From NCBI RefSeq assembly GCF_001540865.1, contig NC_033640.1:4225896-4289895 (forward strand): 64,000 nucleotides of DNA, in the 5' to 3' direction. The notes beneath the pieces were generated by a model, which saw only the letters and a list, made by a program, of their open reading frames with translations, did not search any database and was not told where the DNA came from. Both the position numbers and the translations under genes were made by a program. Origin of the DNA: Ananas comosus (lineage: Eukaryota; Streptophyta; Magnoliopsida; Poales; Bromeliaceae). Every line of letters starts with the position of its first letter. Within the stretch, counting starts at the first letter, position 1. Shown piece after piece: positions 41,201-49,224 of this stretch.

Positions 41201-43529
41201 TAAATGTAAAGAATGGTTTTCTTCATGGCACACTCTCTGAAGAGGTTTATATGGCACAACCAACTGGCTTTGTGCATCCCTCTTTTCCTCATCATATTTA
41301 TCGTCTCCGCAAAGCAATCTATGGTCTTAAACAGGCACCTCGGGCTTGGTTTCAGCGGTTTACGTCATTTCTTTCTGAAATTGGTTTTGTTTGAAACACT
41401 GTTGATCCTTCGATGTTCACATATCAGTCCCCTTCTGGCACTCTTATTCTTCTATTATATGTTCATGATATTATCGTCACCGGCAGCTTCTCTCTTCTAG
41501 AGGCTCTTATCACCACCTTACGACGGGAATTTGCTATGAAAGATCTCGGACCGCTGCATAATTTTTTGGGCATTGAGGTTCATCGCTCAACTTCTGGTCG
41601 TCATCTGTCTCTGGCTCTCTGCACAAGTATGCGCACCAATTGCTTCGGCGACATGATTTTCTTGATAGTAAGCCTGTCTCTAGTCCTCTCTCTCCGACTT
41701 CCGGTCTCTTTTCTCATGAGAGGCGTTCCTTTGAGGATCCCTATCGTTATCATCAAATTGTTGGTGCTCTACAGTATCTCATCTTCAAACGGCCTGATAT
41801 ATCATATGTCGTTAACTCTGTTGCTCAGTTTCTACATGCTTCTCGTGACCCGCACATGAAACGGTTGCACATATTCTTCGGTATATTCGTGGGACATTGA
41901 CTTATGGCCTTTGGACCTGTTGTGTAAACCCTTCTCTTGTTGCATTTGTAGATGCTGATTGGGCTGGTTGTCCAGATACATGTCAATCTACCCCCGGATA
42001 TTGCATTTTTTTAGGGCCCAATCTTATCTTCTGGTACGCTAAGAAGCAGCCTACCATTTCTCATTCTAGTTCTAAAGCGGAATACCGTGCTATACCTACA
42101 CGCTTGCTGAGACAGTATGGATCAATAATCTACTTCGTGACCTTGATGTTTTCCTATAGCGCTCCATCAGTATCTACTATGATAACCTCAATACCACTTA
42201 TCTTGCGGCCAATCCTGTTCTCTATGCTCAGACAAAGCACATTGAACTTGATCATCAGTTCCTGCACGAAAACTCCAGACTACTGGCGATTTGGAATTGG
42301 TTCATATATCTTTTGATATACAACTAGTTGATATTTTCACCAAGTCTTTACCACCTTCTCAGTTCTTGGCACTGCGACTCAATCTCCGCATCCGATCGTT
42401 GGATGCTTAACTTGTGGGAGGATGTTACGACATATTTAGTATTAATACCTATATTAGGAAATTGTATATTACTATCATATATAGAGTAGGATTATATAGT
42501 ATATAATCCCGGTTGTATTATTACTATAGTAGGCATTCTTACTATAGTAGACATATCTCTTTTATTATATATTTGCATCAATACAACCCAAGAGGGTAAG
42601 CTCTTTAGCCTACCTTTCAAGATTACTCTCGAAGTAGCACCATTTATCTACAGATATTCCAAAAGATGCAAAAGTTTTACCATATGGATCCAAAAAGGAC
42701 AACAAGAAACATTACACAAAAAAGATTACTAAAAACTCTTGTTTGATGTTTGAACAATTAGATTAGAAAACCAATTCTAAAAGAATGGAACCTTGTGGCG
42801 ATACATAAATAATGATTGGTCCATTGTTTCCAACAAGCTGACTGTTGACTACCTTAATAAATGTAACCTTAATGAAAAATCTATCAGCCTTTCTCAGCTT
42901 CGTGCTCCAAAGGAGTCAAATACAGGTTCCCTTTTCTCATTAGGAATGCTTATGACAATTTAGACTTTAAGAGTTACGCTAACTAAATTGCAGTTTTCTA
43001 TCACATTTTTTTAACCAATGAATCAACAGAAGATGGTAACACTGCCAAGGTAGGTAAGTTTTAAAGAAAAGCTCTGCCATAAAACTCCAGCATTGGACTT
43101 TGCATATTAGCTGATAATGACATCCATGAACAACTCAAAAAACTATTGTACTATCACTGTTCAGAGGTAGCAATTCTATTGCAGACAAAATGTTTCATTT
43201 TGTCATTACAACAAAATAGATCAATCTTCACCCTCCTCTATTTCATTCCTTATAACTAGAGTTTCCAGGTTATATTTTCTTCATAACTATCCAACGGATA
43301 TTTAATTGCAGAAAAAGGATTTATCAGCAGTGAGAAAGTTTTGAGGAATAGCAAATCATCAAATGAGTGAATAGAATATGAACATTACTAAAGCTGTTGC
43401 ATGAATTATGAGCATTACCACCCCACAATCTTCAGAAACTTGAAGTTCTTCAAATCCATTTCGACCAAAACTCTCAAAATCAAAGCAAGGAACTTTGGCC
43501 TTATGATTATTCCTGATCTCCTCAATATT
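25156..43529 (-). CDS. Uridine kinase/CYTH-domain protein (uridine-cytidine kinase C-like), C-terminal 379 residues
   Basis: Eleven exons (detailed separately) have consensus splice sites and compatible phases and join into 379 residues ending at TGA 25,156-25,158. Residues 1-60 continue a P-loop uridine kinase/phosphoribulokinase fold (VPCFDFESFGRNGF, then VIFEGVYTLHP). Residues 61-133 are the kinase C-terminal part, about 134-281 a CYTH-type domain (TDIYLRLPG, CIRVRICEGR, KVDFDIS, ILIEVDHL), about 300-355 a coiled coil, and 360-374 a hydrophobic anchor followed by RRKRH. This order is that of plant uridine-cytidine kinase C and TTM1/TTM2. TTM1 sits in the mitochondrial outer membrane, and the basic-tailed anchor here would fit a similar place (inference). 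The N-terminal part with the Walker A loop is not in the window. The intron between the first two visible exons is 13.7 kb because of a copia insertion. Confidence 0.85.
25384..25500 (-). CDS. Kinase gene exon (residues 320-358)
   Basis: It has 39 codons, acceptor CTGCAG, donor GTAACA, phase 0. GVLEDMQSRIRKLERWNTIN is a short coiled coil directly before the membrane segment, typical of TTM-like C-termini. Confidence 0.88.
26377..26400. repeat. (AAT)n microsatellite in an intron
   Basis: About eight AAT units lie within the 1,166-base intron between the exons for residues 282-319 and 320-358. Confidence 0.85.
26667..26780 (-). CDS. Kinase gene exon (residues 282-319)
   Basis: It has 38 codons, acceptor TTTGCAG, donor GTATGT, phase 0. 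It encodes SYLQIILESLQPVERGS and the helix AARLQELVEFIQSQ that begins the coiled coil. Confidence 0.88.
26871..26996 (-). CDS. Kinase gene exon (residues 240-281)
   Basis: It has 42 codons, acceptor TTTGAAG, donor GTTCAC, phase 0. ILIEVDHLQAVPDPYLQIKG forms late CYTH strands with the charged ExD pattern, followed by a helix NKEIVAAAASIL and LDGSYTTK. Confidence 0.87.
27160..27460. mobile_element. Foldback (MITE-like) element in an intron
   Basis: AGGTGACATTTTGGTCCTCAA at the left is matched in inverted form by the sequence ending at 27,460, giving imperfect arms of about 30 bases around a 240-base core. Elements with a TTTGGTCC(C)TCAAACTTT end are common in plant introns. No clear target duplication was found, so the superfamily is open. 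Confidence 0.55.
28105..28159 (-). CDS. Kinase gene exon (residues 222-239)
   Basis: It has 55 bases, acceptor TATCAG, donor GTAGGT. It completes the split glycine codon and encodes YQAVAYIEASALIYQDGK. The short exon is supported by exact phase complementarity with its neighbour. Confidence 0.85.
28694..28779 (-). CDS. Kinase gene exon (residues 193-221)
   Basis: It has 86 bases, acceptor TTGCCAG, donor GTAGGT, leaving a split codon of two bases. It encodes PIREGNFIVQPKVDFDIS and then STVAGLLKL, strands in the middle of the CYTH barrel. Confidence 0.87.
28862..29038 (-). CDS. Kinase gene exon (residues 134-192), start of CYTH domain
   Basis: It has 59 codons, acceptor TTGTTAG and donor GTCAGC, phase 0. 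NFTDIYLRLPG and ECIRVRICEGRFALLIRE match the first strands of the divergent CYTH domain in plant TTM1/TTM2-like proteins. The classic ExExK motif is not evident, as in those relatives. Confidence 0.88.
29115..29189 (-). CDS. Kinase gene exon (residues 109-133)
   Basis: It has 25 codons, phase 0, donor GTGAAA. LKIRNDFDPVLSPESSLFVL is the linker between kinase and CYTH parts. Its acceptor CTCGCAG directly follows a (TC)n tract that serves as the polypyrimidine tract. Confidence 0.88.
29194..29222. repeat. (GA)n microsatellite serving as polypyrimidine tract
   Basis: It contains about 14 GA units. On the minus strand this is (CT)n ending four bases before the AG acceptor of the exon at 29,115-29,189, so the repeat is part of the splice site of the kinase gene. 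Confidence 0.85.
29354..29497 (-). CDS. Kinase gene exon (residues 61-108)
   Basis: It has 48 codons, acceptor ATGTTAG and donor GTTGGC, phase 0. VGGVHSHLIARVQRDKSR corresponds to the lid region with its RxxRD motif, and TVFPMFQQHIEPHLVHAH ends the kinase fold. The donor lacks the usual A at the third intron base but is the only one that keeps the frame. Confidence 0.85.
29610..29678 (-). CDS. Kinase gene exon (residues 38-60)
   Basis: It has 23 codons, acceptor TTACCAG and donor GTAAGA, phase 0. It encodes VIFEGVYTLHP, the strand and turn following the substrate loop in uridine kinases, then KSLDLWIAV. It is separated from the previous exon by 13,740 bases. Confidence 0.9.
29833..30046 (+). 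repeat. 5' LTR of copia element 1
   Basis: It is 214 bp, TG...CA bounded and AT-rich. Compared with its partner at 42,423 it differs by many substitutions and several indels in the first third, so the insertion is far older than the family A gypsy element. Confidence 0.92.
30047..30058 (+). other. Primer-binding site of copia element 1
   Basis: TGGTATCAAAGA begins immediately after the LTR, a tRNA-Met type primer site with mutations in its last bases (the usual form is TGGTATCAGAGC). Confidence 0.75.
30184..32985 (+). mobile_element. Solo LTR of gypsy family C2 (2.8 kb)
   Basis: It begins TGTAATATACCG, ends GTGTCGGGGCGTGACA and is flanked by a perfect ATAGT duplication (30,179-30,183 and 32,986-32,990). 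No internal region is present, so it arose by recombination between two LTRs. It holds a GGGGTCCGGACCC palindrome near 30,520, a TTATAAAAGGGG TATA box at 30,616, a TTTGGTAAGC donor near 30,846 and three GACGATTTCGCCGCC-type motifs at 31,951-32,139. It disrupts the copia leader before gag. Confidence 0.93.
30614..30626 (+). promoter_or_regulatory. TATA box of solo LTR C2
   Basis: TTATAAAAGGGGG lies about 95 bases after the TCCGGA palindrome pair and just before a pyrimidine-rich leader, the expected core promoter position. Confidence 0.6.
33275..34310 (+). pseudogene. Copia element 1 gag, broken
   Basis: The ATG at 33,275 starts MSSSISNLSVINIKTLITLE, like the decayed second copia copy at 50,837. 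The first frame stops at 33,547, then continues in two other frames: a UBN2-type Gag part with AYDAWQSIEAYFLDK near 33,570-33,780, and a glycine/proline-rich part with a CCHC knuckle (CQICGKYNHSALQC) near 34,180-34,220. The solo LTR of family A then interrupts it at 34,316. Confidence 0.85.
34316..36719 (-). mobile_element. Solo LTR of gypsy family A, antisense (2.4 kb)
   Basis: It begins TGTCACGCCCCGAG and ends CACTTCCTTACA on the plus strand, with a perfect GCGAA duplication at 34,311-34,315 and 36,720-36,724. It matches the reverse complement of the family A LTRs throughout, including the ACCGGT cluster (36,270-36,555), a (C)CTCATATAGG TATA complement near 36,195 and the GGTAAGCTCC donor near 35,980. 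It lies between copia gag and integrase. Confidence 0.95.
37064..37581 (+). pseudogene. Copia element 1 integrase, N-terminal part
   Basis: A GAG-pre-integrase block (IWHKRLGYPSIHVLSKFIKN, then CNACK) precedes the core. The first catalytic Asp is kept (VHFDVW), but the second position reads FENGTEF where copia has SDNGGEF, so this copy is catalytically dead. It ends in TPQQNGLAYS at the solo LTR insertion. Confidence 0.85.
37587..39991 (+). mobile_element. Solo LTR of gypsy family D (2.4 kb)
   Basis: It begins TGTAGCACACTGAAC, ends CCGGGCATGACA and has a perfect TACTC duplication at 37,582-37,586 and 39,992-39,996. U3 contains GGTACCGGTACT-type palindromes (37,755-37,990). It inserted at the junction of a pre-existing 25-bp tandem duplication in the copia integrase. 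Confidence 0.92.
39997..40850 (+). pseudogene. Copia element 1 integrase C-terminal part and linker
   Basis: After a repeat of the QQNGLA block and a stop codon where the catalytic Glu is expected, the frame resumes with FWADAMQTAVFLVNRIPS, typical of the end of the copia integrase core, and a serine/proline-rich linker to the reverse transcriptase. Several frameshifts are present. Confidence 0.78.
40851..41890 (+). pseudogene. Copia element 1 reverse transcriptase, broken
   Basis: NATWDLVPPPSFVNLIGCKW and VYKVKQKADCSLERLKARLV open the domain, and the active-site block reads LLLYVHDIIVTGS, with His in place of the first Asp of the YVDD pair. DLGPLHNFLGIEVHR follows. The domain is spread over at least three frames. 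Confidence 0.88.
41891..42316 (+). pseudogene. Copia element 1 RNase H, broken
   Basis: VAFVDADWAGCPDTCQSTPGY and KKQPTISHSSSKAEYRA are the signature blocks of copia RNase H. The C-terminal part is frameshifted. A short untranslated stretch with a weak polypurine tract (GTGGGAGGA) leads to the 3' LTR. Confidence 0.85.
42423..42619 (+). repeat. 3' LTR of copia element 1
   Basis: It is 197 bp, starts TGTTACGACATATTTAG, ends TACCTTTCA and is followed by the AGATT target duplication. Confidence 0.93.
42625..43418 (-). other. Native intron sequence of the kinase gene
   Basis: AT-rich sequence between the copia element and the first visible exon. With 29,679-29,827 it makes a native intron of about 0.95 kb. 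No gene or repeat is recognised. Confidence 0.55.
43419..43529 (-). CDS. Kinase gene, first visible exon (residues 1-37)
   Basis: It has 37 codons bounded by TTGCAG at the acceptor and GTAATG at the donor, phase 0 on both sides. It encodes NIEEIRNNHKAKVPCFDFES and a following ELQVSEDCGV, a block conserved between uridine kinase-like plant proteins. Upstream exons should lie at higher coordinates but none was found up to 64,000. Confidence 0.85.
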
Positions 43530-44584
43530 CTGCAACATAGTATAACAGTTAAATTTCATGATAAGATAACACTTTTTACTATTCAATAATGACCACGGTA
43601 CAAGATTGGCACAGAAATTTGATGCAAAAAAAAAGGAACTACAACACCAAATAATTTCCCAAAAGAAGGTGATCATCTACGAATGGACGAACAAACTCAA
43701 AAAAGAGAAAAGAGAAAAATGATGGTTTATGATGGTATGGACTTTCGGGCCTATTTGACCCTACTGGAGCTTCTATAATACCTCAATAGTCCCACATCAG
43801 ATGAGCAAAGAATTATTAATGGGAATATAATGACCAAAGGCTTGACTATTAATAACCGGGCTTAAGCATTTTGAGCCGGTAGTTTGAACCCCATGAATTA
43901 TTAGTACTAGTGGGCAGGTCATTACATCTTCAGACATGCAATTTGAGCTCTTTGTTACTTCATGTTCCTTCAGTAGGAAAGTACCGGCCCCTTGACTAGG
44001 GCCAAACATTAGGAGGTCTCATACATTTATGATACATACGTATGAAATAGAAGCTTAAGGAAAACTTTTTTCTATTTATGCAAACAATTTTATTTCTTGA
44101 ATGAGAAAAGTTTTTCCCATTTATTAGTATAACCTATTTCAGCATTAGTTTATAAAATAAAATTGTTTATTGAATAAATAGTACTATTTATTCACTAAGT
44201 TATTTCGAAATACTATTTATAGACACTACTAGTGTATATTAAAATATCAAAATAATATTTGAATATGATAGTAGAGCATTTAAAATATTAACATCAGTTT
44301 TTCCAGTATAGCTAAGCGATCTATTTGTCTTAAAATAAATTATGAAATATATATACACATTAAAGTTGTCATCATGATGATGGTCGTAGAGCTAATTTAG
44401 CAAGTCAATACCAACAACTCTATTATTACACTAGTTTAAAAATAACTGCATGATTACAGTATATCTTGTAACTATTGTTATAAATTAACAACTATATGAT
44501 ATAAAAATATACAAATGTTATTTGGCTATTAAAGCCATGAATGACTTACTATATTAGATTATATCGATAAACTTAATTAGTATT
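43530..44584. other. AT-rich sequence upstream of the first visible exon
   Basis: Presumably intron of the kinase gene. A block near 43,780-44,020 contains AATAGTCCCACATCAGATGAG, a phrase I associate with small plant terminal-repeat elements, but no borders can be set. From 44,040 the sequence is very AT-rich and noncoding. Confidence 0.35.
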
Positions 44585-44797
44585 TGTTACGATATATTTA
44601 GTATATTATGATATATTTAGTATCTTATGATATATTAGGATAACTGTATATTATTATCACATGTAGAGTAGGATTATGTGGCATTTAATCCTAGTTGTAT
44701 TATTACTATAGTAGGCAATGTTACCATAGTAGACCTATCTCTTGTACTATTTTCATCAATTCAATCCAAAAGGGAATGCTCTTTTGCCCTTCATACA
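44585..44797 (+). repeat. 5' LTR of copia element 2
   Basis: It starts TGTTACGATATATTTAG and resembles the LTRs at 29,833 and 42,423 over its length, with an extra short duplication of a GATATATTTAGTAT unit near its start. It is followed at 44,798 by the primer site TGGTATCAGAGC. A 3' LTR and target duplication were not found. Confidence 0.82.
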
Positions 44798-45313
44798 TGG
44801 TATCAGAGCGAGAACCCTAATTTGGGGATATTGATCCATAACCACCATCCACCCACAAATCTCACCTTCTTGCATAGGTGTTTTCTTCTCGGTATTCTAT
44901 TATCTCTTCTTCTTGCTGCTTGCTGGCTTGCTGGTGCTGCCCGGTCTATCCTTGGTGCCGCTAAGACTCGTGCTCTCTTCCTGGTGCTGTCTGGTTCCTC
45001 TTTGGTGCTGCTCGGTTTCTTGCTGGCTTGCTGGTGCCGCCCGGTCCATCCTTGGTGTCGCTCGGACTCGTGCTCTCACCGCTTGGACTCGTGCTCTCTT
45101 CCTAGTATTGTCCGGTTCCTCTTTGGTGCTGCCCGGTTCGCCCTTGGTGCTAACTGGTTCACCTTTGGGTCTGTGGTGACTCTCAGTTTTCCTCTGGTGC
45201 AATCTGATCCTTCCTTGGTGCGCTTGGTGCTACTTCATTTTGTGGACGCCTTGTTTATTCTTCCTTCTAATCTACTACTCTTCGGGTTTGTTTTTCTTCA
45301 TCTCTTGTGGTGG
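44798..45313 (+). repeat. Leader of copia element 2 with low-complexity repeats
   Basis: It begins with the primer-binding site TGGTATCAGAGC. The leader contains repeated phrases such as CTTGCTGGTGC, GGACTCGTGCTCTC and CCGGTTCCTC in several overlapping copies, so long frames here are artefacts of repetition. It ends with the CTCTTGTGGTGGATCTT block that also precedes gag in element 1 (33,241). Confidence 0.7.
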
Positions 45314-45318
45314 ATCTT

Positions 45319-45808
45319 TGTAGCACACTGAACTTTAGCAAATTGCGAGATTCTAATGTTTAAATAGTAGTTGGTACTATTCTTGATGTGTTTGAGGGTT
45401 GTGGACTGTGTTCCGACCTATTACTCGCGTCTTGAGAGGCGAGGAGTACTTAGCACCAAAATCTTCAAACTGCAGGTTTTTGGGGTGTTGGGTACTGGCA
45501 CCATAGTAGGGTACCGGAATCCCGTCGCGCGACCAAGAGGGGTGCTCTCAGGTTTGAGCTCTGGGAGGCTGAGTATCGGTACTGAGTTGGCCGGGTACCG
45601 GTACTGGGCCAGGTACCGGTACTGCATCACGCGGGTACCGATACACCGTAATTAACCCGCTTGGCAGAGGCTCGGGTTTTGCGGTTTGGTTGCCGGGTAC
45701 CAGTACTCCCCTTCGAGTACCGGTACACAGTGCAGAAAATTGCATTTCGTGCAGTTTGTTATTTTGGGTGTTTTGAGGGGCCTTTTTGGAATTGTTATTT
45801 TGGGTGTT
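45319..45808 (+). repeat. 5' part of a family D LTR
   Basis: About 490 bases matching the beginning of the solo LTR at 37,587, including GGTACCGGTACT palindromes. It stops abruptly where pol sequence begins, marking a deletion joint. Confidence 0.75.
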
Positions 45809-46540
45809 TTGAGTCCGCGATTTATTGGACCTTTTGAGCAAGGATTTAACTGTCGTGGCACGGGATCGTGCCGGAAACTTGCTGGCACGGTACGGCACGG
45901 TGTGTGCCGAGCCGTGCCGATGCATGCCGGTCAAAAAAATTCTTGTGTGCTGACAGCCCGACACATAATAGCATGAAATATTTATTTTCTTTAGAAACAA
46001 AATATTCTAACTATTTATTATGTCTTTTTATCACATCTCTTGAACTTTATTAAGGAGATTACTTACTAATTTAAAGAATAGAGGGTTTTGAGCTGTGCCA
46101 TCGGCACAGGGTCTGTATCGTGCCGGTATCTTATTGGCACGGTACGGCACGGTAGATAAACTTAAAACCTTGCTTTTGAGATCTTGGAGCGTGTAGGCCT
46201 GGTAGTGTATCGGCTTGCCCTACCGCCGAACCTATCGGGAGTACACAATGTGTTTCATGTTTCAATGCTCCGGAAGTATGTTTATGATCCAGCTCACATT
46301 TTGGACTCTGCTCCGTTACAGTCCAACGAGGATTTGAGCTTCGAAGAGCGTCCCGAGAGGATTTTAGCTCGTGAGGTGAAAAGACTCCGGAATCGTGATA
46401 TTCCCTATGTAAAGGTACTTTGGAGCAACCGCGATAAGCGCGAGGCTACTTGAGAATTGGAGAGTGCGCTTTAGGAGCGTTATCCCCATCTCTTTCAGAT
46501 GGACTCTTGAGGTAATTTGATTTCTAGTTTCGCGGACGAA
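45809..46540 (+). pseudogene. 3' end of gypsy pol (integrase GPY and chromodomain parts), split by a MITE
   Basis: SPRFIGPFE is encoded just before the MITE at 45,839. After it, [18 protein letters not shown] and HNVFHVSMLRKYV continue, the same motif order as at 16,060-16,190 of the complete element. A chromodomain-like IPYVKVLWSNRDKREAT follows but ends in a stop where Trp is expected. TTTCGCGGACGAAA closes the internal region. Confidence 0.85.
45839..46172. mobile_element. hAT-type MITE, 334 bp
   Basis: It is flanked by a perfect 8-bp duplication CTTTTGAG (45,831-45,838 and 46,173-46,180). Terminal inverted repeats start CAAGGATTTAA on the left and, in complement, CAAGGTTTTAA on the right. 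Subterminal GGCACGGTACGGCACGG repeats occur on both sides of an AT-rich core. The 8-bp duplication points to the hAT superfamily. There is no coding capacity. Its removal restores continuous pol sequence. Confidence 0.85.
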
Positions 46541-46543
46541 ACT

Positions 46544-49224
46544 CACTGAACTTTGGCAAATTGCAAGGTTCTAGTGATCGCATAGTATTTGGCACTATTT
46601 CTGGTGAGTTTGGGGGTCGTGGGCTGTGTACCAACCTATTACTCGAGTTGTACGAAGCGAGATGGTGTACTTAGCACCAAAATCTGCAAACCTGCAGGTT
46701 TTGGGGTGGTGAGTACCGGTACCGCAGTGAGGTACCGGTAACCCCGACGCGTAACCGAGAGAAAGCTGCTCTCGGGTTTGGGCTGAGAGGTGCCGCGTAC
46801 CGGTACTGCATTGGTTAGGTACCGGTACCTCGCAAACTACCAGCTTGGCAGAGGCTCGGGTTGCGCAGGTTTGATTGTCGAGTACCGGTACTCCTGCCCG
46901 AGTACCGGTACGCAGTGCAGAAAACTGCAGTTCGTGCAGTTTGTAATTTCTATGTTTTTGAGGGGTCTTGAGGGAATTGTTACATCATGCTTATAACATA
47001 CCCTCTCCCCCACGTCTCCTTTTGTGCTGAGACTAGAGAGAGGAAGAGGTGAGTTTTTTCTCCTCTCTCCCTTGGATTTCTTCTCCAAAACTCATGTTGA
47101 TTTGGGTTTTTTATCTTTTTTTTTCTTCCTCTTCATGGTGGCTAGCTTCTTAAGCCTTGAAGGAGCCTTGGAAGTAAAGAAGAGAGCTAGTTGAGGATCT
47201 AACTCCAACTCAAGCTTGGTTTGGGGGCTCTACTAAGGTTAGTAATCTTCTTACTACCTCCGATTGTAGATTTTGCTTAGGTTTTGGAAGAAAACCTAGT
47301 TTTGGAAAAACTAGGTTTTTATTTGGGGTTTCTTGATTTGTAGCCTTTGGGGTTAAATTGATGAGTGTAGAACTCTCTTTTAGGTTGGATTTGAAGCTTT
47401 GTAGCTTCAATTGGGACTTTGATCAAGTTCTTCTTGGGTAAAGGTATTTTCTACCTATTTAGGCTTGATTTTTGAGTATTTTTGTATGATGTTCGTTCGA
47501 ACCTTGTAACCCTCTTAGAAATTCTTTTAGGGTGCTAGAAGCTTGGTAGACAACTTCGTTCGAAGGAACGAAAGGGGTTTGAAGGGTATTCGATGGGTTT
47601 GACCTTACCGAAATGGGTGAACTCCCTCTATATCTTCTAAATTGTTAAAGACTTGGATTGATGCATATTCATGCTAATTAGGACATGATAGAATTTTGGA
47701 ATACATGATACATGTGTTGCGCGTAGAAAATTTATACTCTATATAGTAGAGGCATATAATGTGGACTTGCATCCTAAATGACATATGTTTGTATTTCCTA
47801 TTATGCAACAATAGAAAGCATGTTAGAGATGAACAAATGTTATTATACTTGTTATAGACAAGGTAAATGGAACTTGGCCTTTCATTGCATGTTGATATTA
47901 TACTTGTTATAAGTATAGACAAGGTAAATGGAACTTGGCCTTTCATTGCATGTTGGTGTTATACTTGTTATAGGCAAGGTGAATGGAACTTGGCATTTAA
48001 TTGCATGTTAATTCTATACTTGTTAGAGACAAGGTAAATGTGACGTAGCATTGGCAGTGACCAAACATGAAATTAAATAGGTTGCACTTAGCCTAGTTGA
48101 ACTAGAACTTGACACATGACATAGTGGACATGAACTTCATGTATGGACATTTGACTTAGTAAATGGTTAAACCTCGACAATGTGACATAGAATCCGACCT
48201 TGGGTCGCTAGTACTTGTACCATATTTTAGACATGATGACCGAGGACTTGATATGGATGATCATGCTTGCTTGCCATTGTGCTCATTCGCACAAGCTTGT
48301 GAGGGTCGCTCCCTACAAGCCAGCACTCCGAAGTTGGCCTTTGCGACATCATGCTCGCCCGTGCGGAATTGGCCGCCGAAGTGGATTGCCGTAGGCAAGG
48401 CTCATTCCTAGCGGGGGAATGTTGACTACCACGGGGCCATTAAGCACGGCGCAAGCTGGGACTATACTTTGTGTAAGCCCTTATTAGATTGGATAGCATA
48501 ATCAAACTTAATGTTGAACTTCACTACTAGATAATGCACGTAATTTGAATACATATACATTAGTCACTTCTTATGATTATGCATGTGATAGAGTAGTTCA
48601 TACATGCTGAAGATATATATATATAATTGGAGGCATAGTGGTTCATGAATTCTTTTAATTCTTGCATATAACCATGCTATAATATTAGTATTTCTACTTG
48701 TGCCTCAGTTGACCTAGTGGTGTAATTCGCGTTTCTCGGCGACTTACCCACTGTGAACTATTGTTTAATAGTTCTCACCCCCATGTATATGTTGTTTTCG
48801 TTTCAAAGCCTTTCACGGCAGGTGAGGCTAGGGATCGCGGCAAGGAAGTCGCGTCTAGCTAGAGCGTTGGGGGATATACTCTTAGGTGGACGCCTTTCTT
48901 TTTGTTTTAGTTGGAGAGGCACTTCGACCATTTTGTAGAGAGACCACCATGTGATACCAAGTTGTATTCTATTTAGTTATACTTGATGTATATCTCTTTT
49001 GGATGGTTGCTCACTTTTTGGTATCAACTTGTTTAACCTTTGGTAAATGTGGTTTATATTGGTTAGTTTAGTACTTATGCTCTGATTATCATGATAGGAA
49101 TTTTATTCTTGCCATCTCTATTGAATGCTTTATTGAGACGCCTAGTGTGCACCGGGGGTGCCTTGTGCATACGGCGGGTCTGGGCATGCGCCGGTTAGGC
49201 TTCAGCTGGGGCCCGGGCGTGACA
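46544..49224 (+). repeat. Nearly complete family D LTR (2.7 kb)
   Basis: It follows pol directly, lacking the first few bases (CACTGAACTTTGGC instead of TGTAGCACACTGAAC), and ends GGCCCGGGCGTGACA at 49,224. It is collinear with the solo LTR at 37,587-39,991. Near 47,840-48,050 a block of about 75 bases with TATACTTGTTATA and GACAAGGTAAATGGAACTTGG is repeated in tandem about four times, which accounts for its extra length. Confidence 0.8.
47845..48035 (+). repeat. Tandem repeat of about 60-75 bp within a family D LTR
   Basis: Units contain CAAGGTAAATGGAACTTGGC, CATTTCATTGCATGTT-like text and ATACTTGTTATA. Three close copies and a weaker one follow each other. The corresponding part of the solo LTR (about 38,880-38,960) has no such expansion. 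Confidence 0.7.

Larger units (their letters stand above)
29833..42619 (+). mobile_element. Ty1/copia retrotransposon interrupted by three solo gypsy LTRs
   Basis: It is flanked by a perfect duplication AGATT at 29,828-29,832 and 42,620-42,624, with LTRs of 214 and 197 bp that start TGTTACGACATATTTAG and end CTTTCA. Domain order is Gag with CCHC, integrase, reverse transcriptase and RNase H, which defines copia. Subtracting solo LTRs at 30,184-32,985, 34,316-36,719 and 37,587-39,991 with their duplications leaves about 5.2 kb, a normal copia size. The element opposes the kinase gene in orientation and lies in its intron. Stops and frameshifts throughout, diverged LTRs and three later insertions mark it as old and inactive. 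Confidence 0.93.

Noticed and set aside
43797..44009. Minus-strand frame with FGPSQGAGTF, resembling the missing Walker A loop of the kinase
   Set aside because: It lacks the essential GKT lysine, has no splice sites matching the next exon, and lies in a block with an AATAGTCCCACATC phrase that looks repetitive.
44678..45331. A 217-codon open frame
   Set aside because: It crosses the copia LTR, primer-binding site and a leader made of repeated phrases. It lies upstream of gag and has no domain.
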